Origin: Leptospirales bacterium
GTDB lineage: Bacteria; Spirochaetota; Leptospiria; Leptospirales; Leptonemataceae
Assembly: GCA_019694655.1 (NCBI GenBank)
Contig: JAIBBN010000011.1
Span: forward strand, 1 to 64,000
DNA length: 64,000 bases
Direction of reading: 5' to 3'
This document shows, in pieces, positions 1-7,855 of this stretch. Each line of letters begins with the position of its first letter. Positions within the stretch are counted from its first letter, which is position 1. Made by a program: the position numbers and the translations under genes. The notes beneath the pieces were generated by a model. The model was not told where the DNA came from. It saw nothing but the letters and a program-made list of their open reading frames with translations, and searched no databases.

Positions 1-890
1 TCGACAACCACCATCGTTCCGTCTTCAAGATAGCCAATGCCTTGATTCTCGTCCTTTCCTTCCTTGATGATATCGATGACGATGTCTTCTCCGGGCAGGA
101 CGACAGGTTTAAGGGCGTTGGTCAGAGTATTTAAATTGAGCACTTCGACGCCCTGCAGCTCGGCTACTTTATTCAAATTGAAATCGTTGGTGACTAGCTG
201 CGCATCGAGATCCTTGGCGGCGCGTACCAGCTTGGCATCGACTTCGCGAGTATCGGCGTAATCCAGGTAGTTGATTTTTACCACGATGTCCGTGCGCTGC
301 TGCAGCTTGTTTAGCATATCCAGGCCGCGGCGGCCGCGGTTGCGCTTGATCGGATCCGGGCTGTCGCTTATCAGCTGAATCTCTCGCAGCACAAAGTTTG
401 GAATGATGAAGGGTCCTTCCACGAATTTTGTTTCGGCGATATCGAGAATACGGCCGTCGATCACTACGGATGTATCCAGCAGCTTGGCTCGGCTTCGACC
501 GAATTCGCCTGATTCGCCGACAGCGCTGCTTTCCACCAGGCGCAGTTTGAAGGCGCCGCCCAGAAGCATCCCCGCCATCCCAGACAGCGCGCAAAGCACT
601 CCATAAAGGAAGGCCGATGCGGCCGCGCTTTCGTAGCCAGCCAGCAGTACCAGCTCGGAAAAGAAACTTCCGGCGATCGCCCCGACAGCCAATCCGGCTA
701 CAGCGCCGGCTAAACGACCGACATCGAGTCCCCGAAAGATAACATCAAGGTAGAGGGCAAAGCCCGCCAGCAAGGCGGCAGCGACAGCGAGGCCGACGCT
801 CAAGTTCGAATAACCGGATTCCAGCCATCCGGCAAGGTATACCAGGCCTCCCACCGCTACTGCGGCAGGAGCTCTCAGGATTTTTTTCAT
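1..890 (-). CDS. PIN and TRAM domain membrane protein (YacL-like), 3' end cut off by the window
   Basis: The gene starts with ATG at 890 and is still open at base 1 (296 codons visible). The first ~115 residues hold about four hydrophobic segments. A PIN nuclease domain follows at ~136-255, with acidic residues D139, D145, E170 and D236 in the family contexts LLDTS, VIDGR, LRE and TNDFN. A TRAM RNA-binding segment begins at ~263 and runs off the end. This is the YacL architecture: a membrane-anchored, probable RNA-acting protein. It lies 72 bases downstream of carD on the same strand, the carD-yacL pairing known in other bacteria. The domain assignment is firm; the substrate is unknown. Confidence 0.88.
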   Translation of the reverse strand, partial: MKKILRAPAAVAVGGLVYLAGWLESGYSNLSVGLAVAAALLAGFALYLDVIFRGLDVGRLAGAVAGLAVGAIAGSFFSELVLLAGYESAAASAFLYGVLCALSGMAGMLLGGAFKLRLVESSAVGESGEFGRSRAKLLDTSVVIDGRILDIAETKFVEGPFIIPNFVLREIQLISDSPDPIKRNRGRRGLDMLNKLQQRTDIVVKINYLDYADTREVDAKLVRAAKDLDAQLVTNDFNLNKVAELQGVEVLNLNTLTNALKPVVLPGEDIVIDIIKEGKDENQGIGYLEDGTMVVV

Positions 891-962
891 AGATCTCGTC
901 CATCCTGCGATAGTCGAGCTATGGACTCTATGCCAGCTGCCAGCCCGCCGTCGAATCCCCGA

Positions 963-1565
963 TCAGGAAAGCGTTTCCGATATCAGGTTGCCCGCTTCCT
1001 CAACGCTAGCGCCCCGCGTTAGAGCAATCTCATGGGAAATCAGATTGTAAGCCTGCTCATAGAGCCGACGCTCCATCAGCGATAGCTCTTTTTCCCGGGC
1101 GCGCTTGTACAGATTGCGACACACTTCCGCTACGGAGTAGATGTCGCCGGATTTCAATTTCGCGGTATTGTTCTGATAACGGATCTTCCAGTCTTCCTCC
1201 GTATCGACCTCGTCCTTGCGCAACAAATCCAGGACTTTTTTCACATCTTTCTTCTGGATAATCGCACGTATCCCGATCGCGCGTGCGTTCTCGACGGGAA
1301 CCATGACGCGCATCTTGTTGCTGGCGATTTCCAGGATGTAGTAGTCCTTCTTCTTGTTCAGAACGCTCTGCTTCTGAATGGCGCTAATTTGCCCCACGCC
1401 GTGCATGGGATAGACCACGTATTCTCCCGGAGAGAAACCTTCGTCGCTCCGCCGTACGGCGGACGCAGGTTTCGATTTCCGGGGTTTTGTTTTCGATTTG
1501 GGCTGAGCTTTGGGCTTCGCTTTCGCTTTGCGGGCTTGCGGCTTCTTGCCTCTAGCAGCTGGCAT
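963..1565 (-). CDS. carD: CarD/CdnL family transcription regulator with a lysine-rich N-terminal tail
   Basis: CarD/CdnL proteins bind the RNA polymerase beta subunit and stabilise open promoter complexes. From the ATG at 1565 the product has 200 residues. About 35 residues of Lys/Pro/Ala repeats come first, then the CarD Tudor-like domain (FSPGEYVVYPMHGVG) and a C-terminal helical domain ending near the stop. The 1565 start is preferred because a TTGACA/TGTGAT promoter-like pair lies just upstream; an ATG at 1607 and a TTG at 1655 are also in frame. The gene precedes the yacL-like gene. The basic tail is unusual. The family is certain, the start less so. Confidence 0.88.
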   Translation of the reverse strand: MPAARGKKPQARKAKAKPKAQPKSKTKPRKSKPASAVRRSDEGFSPGEYVVYPMHGVGQISAIQKQSVLNKKKDYYILEIASNKMRVMVPVENARAIGIRAIIQKKDVKKVLDLLRKDEVDTEEDWKIRYQNNTAKLKSGDIYSVAEVCRNLYKRAREKELSLMERRLYEQAYNLISHEIALTRGASVEEAGNLISETLS

Positions 1566-1593
1566 ATCTTGTCCAGAATAGCTCTTTGGAGAG

Positions 1594-1621
1594 ATCACAG
1601 CAGACATAAGCCGACTGTCAA
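1594..1621 (-). promoter_or_regulatory. Possible sigma-70-type promoter of carD
   Basis: Reading leftward there is a perfect -35 hexamer TTGACA (1621-1616), a 16-base spacer and a weaker -10-like TGTGAT (1599-1594). The predicted transcript would start just upstream of the carD ATG at 1565. This is pattern-based only. The rest of the 1566-1788 gap, between two divergent genes, shows nothing else I can name. Confidence 0.3.
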
Positions 1622-1788
1622 GAAGAAATGCGGAAACCCGACCCCGATGCGGCAATCTGGCCGAGGGATCACTATTTGATAGACAATTGTCACTTTTTGA
1701 TACCGCTGGTCGGCGATTGCCCGCCGCCCCTCAACTTCTGCCTCGCTTATGTCACGCCGCGATTCGCGGCAGCGATAGTACACCCTAG

Positions 1789-2712
1789 ATGAGCCTTTCC
1801 TCTCGCCAACAAACGCGCGGGATCTTGCGGCTGCCCGATGCGTCCCTGGCATTGTTCCTTTGCGCCGCACTGTCGCTGGCCCTTGAGCCTGCCGCACTTG
1901 CTGCCAACGAGGGGATCACCGGCGCCGAGGCGCGCTCGCTGCTGGCAGTGGAAACGGGAATTCGCCTCAACGAACGATACTTTCAAACCATCAACGCCGC
2001 CCTTTCCAACTATGGCGACGAAACGGAGCGCCAGGTTTTTCGCCGCTCAATTCACCGCCACATTCAAGGGGAGATTTCCTATCGAGCCCTGCACTACAAT
2101 GAAGCCCTGCGAGAACTGCAGAAAAGCCAGCTGCTGCTGATCCAACTCTATGAACGAATCATCGACAAATCCATTGAGGAGAACAGAGGGCTCATTGGCC
2201 GCTTTGCACCGCGCGTTTTGAATGAAGCCGGACCTATTCGACGCAGGAAGTACCTGCAGCTGGGCCTGCGCGACAATGCGGTTGCAGCACGCTTCCGATT
2301 GATGGAAGCGAATCGCTTTCCATTGCTAATCCAGGTACGACTGACGGAACTCGAGGAGTCCTTTAAGCTAACTCGACAGGCTCGTCGATTCTACGTTTTG
2401 CTCAGCCTGGAATTCGAATCGGTAGCCAAGCCCAATGATCCAGAAGGCCTGGACTTCAATGAAATCCAATCGTTGATCCTTTCCGGATATCCAGATCGTC
2501 GCGGCGAGATGCTACTGATCCACAGCGACAACCACTTTCGCCTGGGTACGGAAAGCCACGATCTCTTTGAAACATACTGGGGAGATCCCGACTTTAGCGC
2601 GCTGGAGTCGCCGCTGGCTGGATTTCGTGAGCGCCCCGAGGATTTTCTTCGCTACTTGCCGGCCGCCGGGACGCCCGCCCACTACGCGCCGCGGCGCTTT
2701 CCCGTTGATTGA
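1789..2712 (+). CDS. Secreted protein of unknown function
   Basis: A 307-residue protein I do not recognise. A basic N-terminus is followed by a hydrophobic stretch around residues 19-38 ending in AALAAN, which looks like a signal peptide cleaved near residue 39. The mature part is charged and mostly helical in character, with Arg/Glu/Leu-rich segments and no cysteine or metal motif. It stands alone: the genes on either side run the other way (carD upstream, the EAL protein convergent and 19 bases away). The ATG has no clear Shine-Dalgarno sequence. Export is inferred; no function is proposed. Confidence 0.75.
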   Translation: MSLSSRQQTRGILRLPDASLALFLCAALSLALEPAALAANEGITGAEARSLLAVETGIRLNERYFQTINAALSNYGDETERQVFRRSIHRHIQGEISYRALHYNEALRELQKSQLLLIQLYERIIDKSIEENRGLIGRFAPRVLNEAGPIRRRKYLQLGLRDNAVAARFRLMEANRFPLLIQVRLTELEESFKLTRQARRFYVLLSLEFESVAKPNDPEGLDFNEIQSLILSGYPDRRGEMLLIHSDNHFRLGTESHDLFETYWGDPDFSALESPLAGFRERPEDFLRYLPAAGTPAHYAPRRFPVD

Positions 2713-2731
2713 CGTTTCAGTACCGACCAAT

Positions 2732-4168
2732 TCAGGAATCGGCGGAACCGGCGCCCTCTGCCGGCAGCAGGCCAGCTTCGCGCGCCACTTGAAAAATGTC
2801 GCCGGTTTCGCGCTGGCGATCCGCCAGATCGGCGTCGCTGAGAATCTGAATTACTGTATCTTCGGGCAGGTCGCGCATCTCAGCAAATCGCAAACGATAT
2901 TCTGTAACCGGCATTTTGGAGCAAAACATGTTCGCCTGGTACTGGTGGATGTGCAGTTCCAGCAAAAATTTCAGCGTATCGACGTCTTCGACTGCTTCCG
3001 CTGTAATCAGGGCCTCGCGGTTATCGGCAAGACGTTTGCAATAGGAAATGAACGCCAGGTTATCCAGAAACTTTGTCCGATCTTCATCTGGCTTAAACTT
3101 GAAACTGATCGGGTCCAGTTTGAATTCCTTGATCATCTGGCCCAGGTCGAGAATTACCTGGTGGCTCTGACTCTTGACGCCGAAGTCGTCGGCCGCAAAG
3201 GTAATTCCGAAATTGTGAAATTCCTGGCAAACTTCCTTCAGCTTCTTGCCAGTCTCTTCGTAAGGTTTTTCAACCAACTCGAAGCGCACATTGCGAGGGT
3301 TGAGACCGCGTGCATGCAGCAGACGATTGAGTCGCACCACGCGTTCGCTTTGCGAAAAGGTATCCAGGATAGTTTGCGGACTGATATTGAATTTGAGCAC
3401 GCCCGGCGTCTTTTCGCAGGCGATGATCAACTTTTCCAGGATCAAGAGCTCAATCCGCTCCAGATCCTCATCTTCGGGAATATCGCTGATCAGTTCGTGA
3501 TAGCCCTTGTAGAGTCCGCCGCCTACAAAGACCTCTCCGCCCTTCACAGTGAAGCGCCTGGCGCGGTGGTCGTAGTAGACGGTTGGCTGAATGACCGCCT
3601 CCTCGGCGTTGCCGGCAAAATATGTATTCGCTCGATTGAAGTAGGTCCAGCTCCAGCGAATCAAATTGTCGCGTAGATTCTTGGCCGAAGAGCGCAGCAG
3701 TACATCCAGTATTTCGTTGGAATTGGAGATGAAGTTGCACTGCGTTCTGGCGACGCCAAAACCAAAGGTGCACAAGCGTTTGCGATGCACCTCTTCGTGC
3801 AGCTTTCCAATGGCGTTGTCAATATTTGGCGCCCGCCCGGCATCGACGCTTTGCAGCGGCGCAATGCCCAGGATCAAGGCCGAGCGCATTGAATCAAAGT
3901 AGTAATGGTGGTCGACTCCCTGATCCAGGATGGGCCCGAGGCGTTGGTTGATCAGGTCGACGAAATCCTGCATCGTCACTCCGCCCACATTCTCGAAACG
4001 AACGATGAACAGCGGCTTGCCCCGATTGGATTCAATAAATTCGCGTTTGAAGCGTTCAATATCGCCAAACTGCACCAGGACATTGGCCGTCGAAGCGAGG
4101 GAGTCGCTGCCAAATAGAGAATCGTCTGCAAAAATCGATGCGTCGAGGTTGGCGGGGTCGATGGCCAT
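2732..4168 (-). CDS. EAL-domain protein with a divergent EAL motif
   Basis: A cytoplasmic 478-residue protein. The C-terminal part (~190-440) is an EAL cyclic-di-GMP phosphodiesterase fold. The EAL triplet itself reads EVF (E212). The other metal and substrate positions look kept: N261 (FNISP), E297 (ELVE), D327/D328 (DDFG), K350, E391 (AEAVE) and Q411. Residues ~30-180 could be a degenerate GGDEF-like domain (a TFGFGVA stretch resembles the family core) but lack GGDEF. No sensor or membrane segment is visible. The gene follows tonB by 83 bases on the same strand. It is either an atypical phosphodiesterase or a c-di-GMP-binding effector. Confidence 0.78.
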   Translation of the reverse strand: MAIDPANLDASIFADDSLFGSDSLASTANVLVQFGDIERFKREFIESNRGKPLFIVRFENVGGVTMQDFVDLINQRLGPILDQGVDHHYYFDSMRSALILGIAPLQSVDAGRAPNIDNAIGKLHEEVHRKRLCTFGFGVARTQCNFISNSNEILDVLLRSSAKNLRDNLIRWSWTYFNRANTYFAGNAEEAVIQPTVYYDHRARRFTVKGGEVFVGGGLYKGYHELISDIPEDEDLERIELLILEKLIIACEKTPGVLKFNISPQTILDTFSQSERVVRLNRLLHARGLNPRNVRFELVEKPYEETGKKLKEVCQEFHNFGITFAADDFGVKSQSHQVILDLGQMIKEFKLDPISFKFKPDEDRTKFLDNLAFISYCKRLADNREALITAEAVEDVDTLKFLLELHIHQYQANMFCSKMPVTEYRLRFAEMRDLPEDTVIQILSDADLADRQRETGDIFQVAREAGLLPAEGAGSADS

Positions 4169-4251
4169 GAGACTGCAGCGCGCCCAGGGCGCGGCGGCAG
4201 GATCAGGCCGATCGGATCGCGAGGTGTCAAGCGCGCTTTGCGACCAGCAGG

Positions 4252-4968
4252 CTATTGCAGCACGAAGTTGACTGGCTGGATGAACTTGATAGTCACTGGC
4301 TTGCCGTCCGCCCCCCGGCTCGGCGCCCAGCGCTTGCGGCGATAGGCGGCGGCGGCGGCGCTGTCCAGCAGCGGGTCAATGCCTTTGGCGACCCTTACCC
4401 GAAGCGTGCTGCCGTCGTCGGCCACCACAATCTCCAGAAAGACTTTGCCCTGCAAGCCCCGGCTGCGCGCCTCGGCGCTGTACTCGGGGACAATTTCGGG
4501 ACTCAGGTCGACCGGCGGACTGACGCCGGAGGCAAAGGCCTGCACGGCGCCGGCCACACGCGGGTCTTCTCCGTCCTCGGCGACTTTGTCCTTGTCGCGC
4601 ACGAACTCGTTGCCAAAAATCTCGTCGATTTCGAGTACCGGCGCTGCGCGACGGTTGGGTCGCAATGCTACGACGTCGCCAAAGTTAAACTGCGCGAGGG
4701 CCATCTCGTCGAATCGGCGATCGCCAAACCAGGACAGCAAACCGCCAACAATCAACAGGCCGGCGACGGTTAGCGGCGCTCCAAATCCAAGTCCAGCATT
4801 GATCAGCCAGACCCTGTGCCGCGCCACGAAGGAGACGCGTTGGCGCAGCTCAAAACTGTTGGATAATCCGGGCAGAACCTGACGACCATCTGCCAGACGG
4901 ATGCCATCCAGATGAACGGCGGCATGATCGCTCTGGTAGCTCGCGGCCTGTCGATTGCGTTTGGACAT
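4252..4968 (-). CDS. TonB-family energy transducer
   Basis: A 238-residue protein with a cytoplasmic N-terminus of about 52 residues, one membrane helix at ~53-80, a periplasmic linker and a C-terminal TonB domain at ~150-238 (pattern PEYSAEARSRGLQGKV, then VADDGS, ending in KFIQPVNFVLQ). TonB transmits proton-motive force from ExbBD to outer-membrane receptors. The long cytoplasmic N-terminus and the lack of a Pro-rich Lys/Glu linker are atypical. It is the last gene of exbB-exbD-tonB, 3 bases after the exbD stop. No TonB-dependent receptor is in the window, so the cargo is unknown. Confidence 0.85.
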   Translation of the reverse strand: MSKRNRQAASYQSDHAAVHLDGIRLADGRQVLPGLSNSFELRQRVSFVARHRVWLINAGLGFGAPLTVAGLLIVGGLLSWFGDRRFDEMALAQFNFGDVVALRPNRRAAPVLEIDEIFGNEFVRDKDKVAEDGEDPRVAGAVQAFASGVSPPVDLSPEIVPEYSAEARSRGLQGKVFLEIVVADDGSTLRVRVAKGIDPLLDSAAAAAYRRKRWAPSRGADGKPVTIKFIQPVNFVLQ

Positions 4969-4971
4969 GGC

Positions 4972-5397
4972 TCAACGTCTGCCGGGTCGATTGGAGTCGA
5001 CGGCCAGACCAACCTTTACGATGCCCGCCTCCTTGACTGTATCAAGTACGCTGAGAACGCTCTGGTAGCTGGTGGCGCCTTCCGCCCGCATGATCACTGC
5101 CAGATCGGGTTGAATCTGCTTCTGCGCGCGCAACAGCGCCGGCAGCGTGGCCGGATCGATCGGACGATCATTCCAGAACAGACGTCCATCGGGATGGACC
5201 GTGATGTTGACCTTCTGTGGCTCCTGCCGCACGCTTGCAGCATTGATATTCGGCAGTTTAATCGGAATCGTGCGGTACTTGGTAAACTCGGCAGTAATCA
5301 TTAAGATGATTACGATCACCAGCATGATGTCAATCAACGGAACAACATTGATGCCGGAGATTTCTCCGTCGTCCGATTGCGAAGGTCCAGCGGCCAT
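4972..5397 (-). CDS. exbD: ExbD/TolR-type proton channel subunit
   Basis: A 141-residue inner-membrane protein with one N-terminal helix. It carries the family signature NVVPLIDIMLVIVIILMIT with the proton-carrying Asp at residue 23, followed by a periplasmic domain. With ExbB it forms the proton-driven motor that energises TonB. It lies between exbB (42-base gap) and tonB (3-base gap), so one transcript is likely. TolR is the alternative family name, but the adjoining tonB favours ExbD. Confidence 0.92.
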   Translation of the reverse strand: MAAGPSQSDDGEISGINVVPLIDIMLVIVIILMITAEFTKYRTIPIKLPNINAASVRQEPQKVNITVHPDGRLFWNDRPIDPATLPALLRAQKQIQPDLAVIMRAEGATSYQSVLSVLDTVKEAGIVKVGLAVDSNRPGRR

Positions 5398-5439
5398 ATT
5401 TTGCTCCCGATTGGTTGATGATACGCTAGAGTTGATCGA

Positions 5440-6231
5440 CTAGCGCGGCGTCGATAGACGAATTGCTTTTAGCAAGCTGACAATTTCCTCAGCCATGGAG
5501 ACTTTATTTCGGGCGCCTTTGGATAGGCCGTTGTAAAATATGACTGTCGGTACTGCGGCGATCAGTCCGGCAGCTGTCGCGATCAAGGCGGATGATATTC
5601 CCTTCATAACCACCGAGGGACCGGCGTCGGCGCCAAGGTCAGCGAGGTCGCCGAAGGCCTGCATGATTCCCAGTACAGTGCCCAGCAGGCCGATAAATGG
5701 TATGTTGTTGCCAAGCGTATTCAGGATCACCAGTCGCCGCTCCAGGTTTCTTCGCTCAGCGGTCAGCGCGGTGTGTGCGTACTGTTCCATGGTTTCAACG
5801 CCGAACTCCCAGCCCTTCAATGCCGAAGCAGCGACCCGTCCCTCCAGTCCAAACTTTTCCTGTCCGATTTCGGCTGCAATCTGGTCAATTGGAAGGCGCC
5901 TTTCGTGCAGACTTTCGGCAAGGTACTGAACCAACTCAGCGTTGCTGCCACGATTCTTTCGATAGATGATATAGCCGCGATCGACAGCAACAGCGATCAC
6001 AAGAAGTCCCAGGCCAATAATTACCCAGATGGCGGGATCGCGATACCATTCCGAATCCAACTTCAACGACTGATTGTCGTTGGCCGGCTGGTCTTGCCTT
6101 TCCTCGCCTGCTGGAGCGGCCTGTTCCGACGCTGCCGGTTCGCTTTGCGAAAATAGCGGTCCCTGCAACGAGAAGGTTGCAACAACGAGACCGGCCAGGA
6201 TGCCGACCCGGACCAGATGACGAAATTTCAT
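5440..6231 (-). CDS. exbB: ExbB/TolQ/MotA-type proton channel protein
   Basis: A 263-residue inner-membrane protein. An N-terminal signal-like helix (~10-28) and a Gln/Glu/Ala-rich periplasmic stretch precede the three-helix MotA/TolQ/ExbB core (helices near 70-85, 170-195 and 212-235). The core includes the conserved NNIPFIGLLGTVLGIM segment. The extra N-terminal signal segment is the long-form ExbB seen in some organisms. It is the first gene of exbB-exbD-tonB. A short inverted repeat (6286-6304) lies upstream of its ATG. Confidence 0.9.
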   Translation of the reverse strand: MKFRHLVRVGILAGLVVATFSLQGPLFSQSEPAASEQAAPAGEERQDQPANDNQSLKLDSEWYRDPAIWVIIGLGLLVIAVAVDRGYIIYRKNRGSNAELVQYLAESLHERRLPIDQIAAEIGQEKFGLEGRVAASALKGWEFGVETMEQYAHTALTAERRNLERRLVILNTLGNNIPFIGLLGTVLGIMQAFGDLADLGADAGPSVVMKGISSALIATAAGLIAAVPTVIFYNGLSKGARNKVSMAEEIVSLLKAIRLSTPR

Positions 6232-6285
6232 GAAAGCACTCCTGCCCTGGACTGGGTGCCGAGCATCGTGCCACTTCGTGACAGA

Positions 6286-6304
6286 GTGATGACAAACAGA
6301 TCAC
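6286..6304. repeat. Inverted repeat upstream of exbB
   Basis: The arms GTGAT and ATCAC are separated by 9 bases, 55 bases before the exbB ATG. The spacing does not fit a CRP site and the sequence does not look like a Fur box. It could be an operator or chance. In the same intergenic region a GC hairpin (GCCGCC-GCA-GGCGGC, 6338-6354) lies after the stop of the upstream gene but lacks a T-run. Confidence 0.2.
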
Positions 6305-6369
6305 AACTGCCTGGCGATCGTATCTCATACCGCTGCCGCCGCAGGCGGCGGAGCTTCAACCCGGACTGC

Positions 6370-7248
6370 TCAATCAACAAAGCGCAGCATAACGTCCCCG
6401 CGTTCGACCTGCAATTGTTGTAGCGCTTTGAGCATCCCCGTGCGTCCGATGCCGGCCTGTACTCTGTAGCTGGTCTCCCGCCAGCCGATCATCCGATATC
6501 GCTCGGCGCGACTCAGTAGCGCCGCGTAGAGGCGGTCCAGACGTTCCTCCTCCGGTTCGCCGGAAAGCTGCAAATGATCGGACGCAATCCGATTGTCCTC
6601 CAGCCTGCGATCGGGAAAGCCCAGCATTCCAGAAGGCGGGGGGTCCGGCAAACGAATGCGATAGGGGGATGCGTAGAGGTCAAAATTTTCACTGCCGCGA
6701 ACAAGTTGAAATAGAAACGGCGTTTCCGAGTCGGGCATCTCTTGCGGACTGATTGGCTCCAGGTGGTTGAGCCGTAAGAAAATATATTCCGGCAATACGC
6801 CGAACTCCAGCAATCGCTCAAAAGCTAATTGCTCTACATCCTGATAGAACGGCATCATCGGCGGCGAGACCGACGCTGGCGATTGGATGGTTTGAAGTGT
6901 TGTTCCGCTTTGCCATTCGATCATATCCAGCGAAAGACTGTCGCCAGAGAGCGCAAACCAGCATGCGTCGCATTGCAGCTCCGCCGACAGTTGCTGCGCA
7001 AGTTCGCGATCGAACCAGAAGGAGGAGCTGTCCAGAAGCGCGATCACGCCATTGGCGCCCGGCAGCAGCAAAGTCAGCCGCGCCTTCTGTAGAGAATTGG
7101 CTGTAGAGAAATAGGCTGAGTCGTTCTCCTCAAAATCCTCAAGGCATGCCTCGGTGCGACTCCAGGCGACAAGATGCTGCCCCAGTGTCTGGATCAATGG
7201 CCCCATGGCCGCGCCGCGCAGGAATATCTGGCCAGTGGCTACGCTCAC
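6370..7248 (-). CDS. Conserved-looking protein of unknown function
   Basis: I do not recognise this protein. I place the start at a GTG whose TG is shared with the TGA of the upstream GNAT gene (GTGA overlap). ATGs at 7269 and 7206 are also in frame, so the start is uncertain by about 20 residues. The product of ~292 residues has no signal peptide or membrane helix and is rich in Leu, Glu and Arg. A WFALSGDSLSLDMIEW stretch suggests a beta-rich first half; the C-terminus is charged and helical. It is probably cotranscribed with the GNAT gene. Confidence 0.65.
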   Translation of the reverse strand: MSVATGQIFLRGAAMGPLIQTLGQHLVAWSRTEACLEDFEENDSAYFSTANSLQKARLTLLLPGANGVIALLDSSSFWFDRELAQQLSAELQCDACWFALSGDSLSLDMIEWQSGTTLQTIQSPASVSPPMMPFYQDVEQLAFERLLEFGVLPEYIFLRLNHLEPISPQEMPDSETPFLFQLVRGSENFDLYASPYRIRLPDPPPSGMLGFPDRRLEDNRIASDHLQLSGEPEEERLDRLYAALLSRAERYRMIGWRETSYRVQAGIGRTGMLKALQQLQVERGDVMLRFVD

Positions 7249-7799
7249 TGCCGCGCCCGCCCGCGCCATTCTTGTTCCAGCAGACTCATGCTTCGTGCGC
7301 TCCACCATTGGCCATTTACCAGCAGAGTCTCGCGCAGCAGCCCTTCGCTTCGAAATCCAAGCGAGTCGTACAGACGTAATGCCGGTCGGTTCTGCTCGTA
7401 GACTCGCAGATCAATACGGTGCAAACGCAAGGTCTCAAAACCCATTTGCAGGGCGGCCGAGACCATCATTCGACCGAGACCTCTGCGCCGAAGAGTATGG
7501 TCGATCAGGATTCGTGCCAGCGTTGTGTTGCGCTGGGCATAGTCGATGCGACCAAATTCAAAGTAGCCGCTGAAGCGTCCATCTTGCTGGCGTCGAAACA
7601 CAAGACAGAGGCGCCGCGGCTTCCCGGGAAATCGCAATCGCAAATGGCGCGCGAAGGCTTCACGCCGTAGCGGAAAGCTGAAGTGCGGTCCGGACCACGC
7701 GGCAAGCGCCTCCGGCTCGTGGAGGTTCTGGCGCAGTTGCTCGAAATCGGTTTCCAGCGCCGTCGAAAGTTCTGCGGTAGACGCCGCTGTACTGGCCAT
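7245..7799 (-). CDS. GNAT-family N-acetyltransferase
   Basis: The 184-residue product of the ATG at 7799 has the GNAT fold. The acetyl-CoA pyrophosphate loop RRRGLGRMM follows the central strand (TLARILID), and the RimJ/RimL-type tail NRPALRLYDSLGF comes next. Such enzymes acetylate amino groups of proteins or small molecules; the acceptor cannot be read from sequence. A GGGA sequence precedes the start, and a TTG at 7817 is also in frame. It lies 56 bases after the ligase-DUF35 gene on the same strand, so it may be the tail of that operon. Confidence 0.85.
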   Translation of the reverse strand: MASTAASTAELSTALETDFEQLRQNLHEPEALAAWSGPHFSFPLRREAFARHLRLRFPGKPRRLCLVFRRQQDGRFSGYFEFGRIDYAQRNTTLARILIDHTLRRRGLGRMMVSAALQMGFETLRLHRIDLRVYEQNRPALRLYDSLGFRSEGLLRETLLVNGQWWSARSMSLLEQEWRGRARQ

Positions 7800-7855
7800 G
7801 ACAGTCCCAGCAGACAACTACGCCGTACAACTGTCGAGCGCGAGTTGGTCGGCGC

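Noticed and set aside
2567-3676. 369-codon plus-strand frame
   Set aside because: It lies across the end of the 1789-2712 gene and antisense to the EAL gene, whose motifs are clear. The translation has no family character.
6338-6354. GC hairpin after the 6370-7248 gene
   Set aside because: No T-run follows in either direction, so I do not call a terminator.
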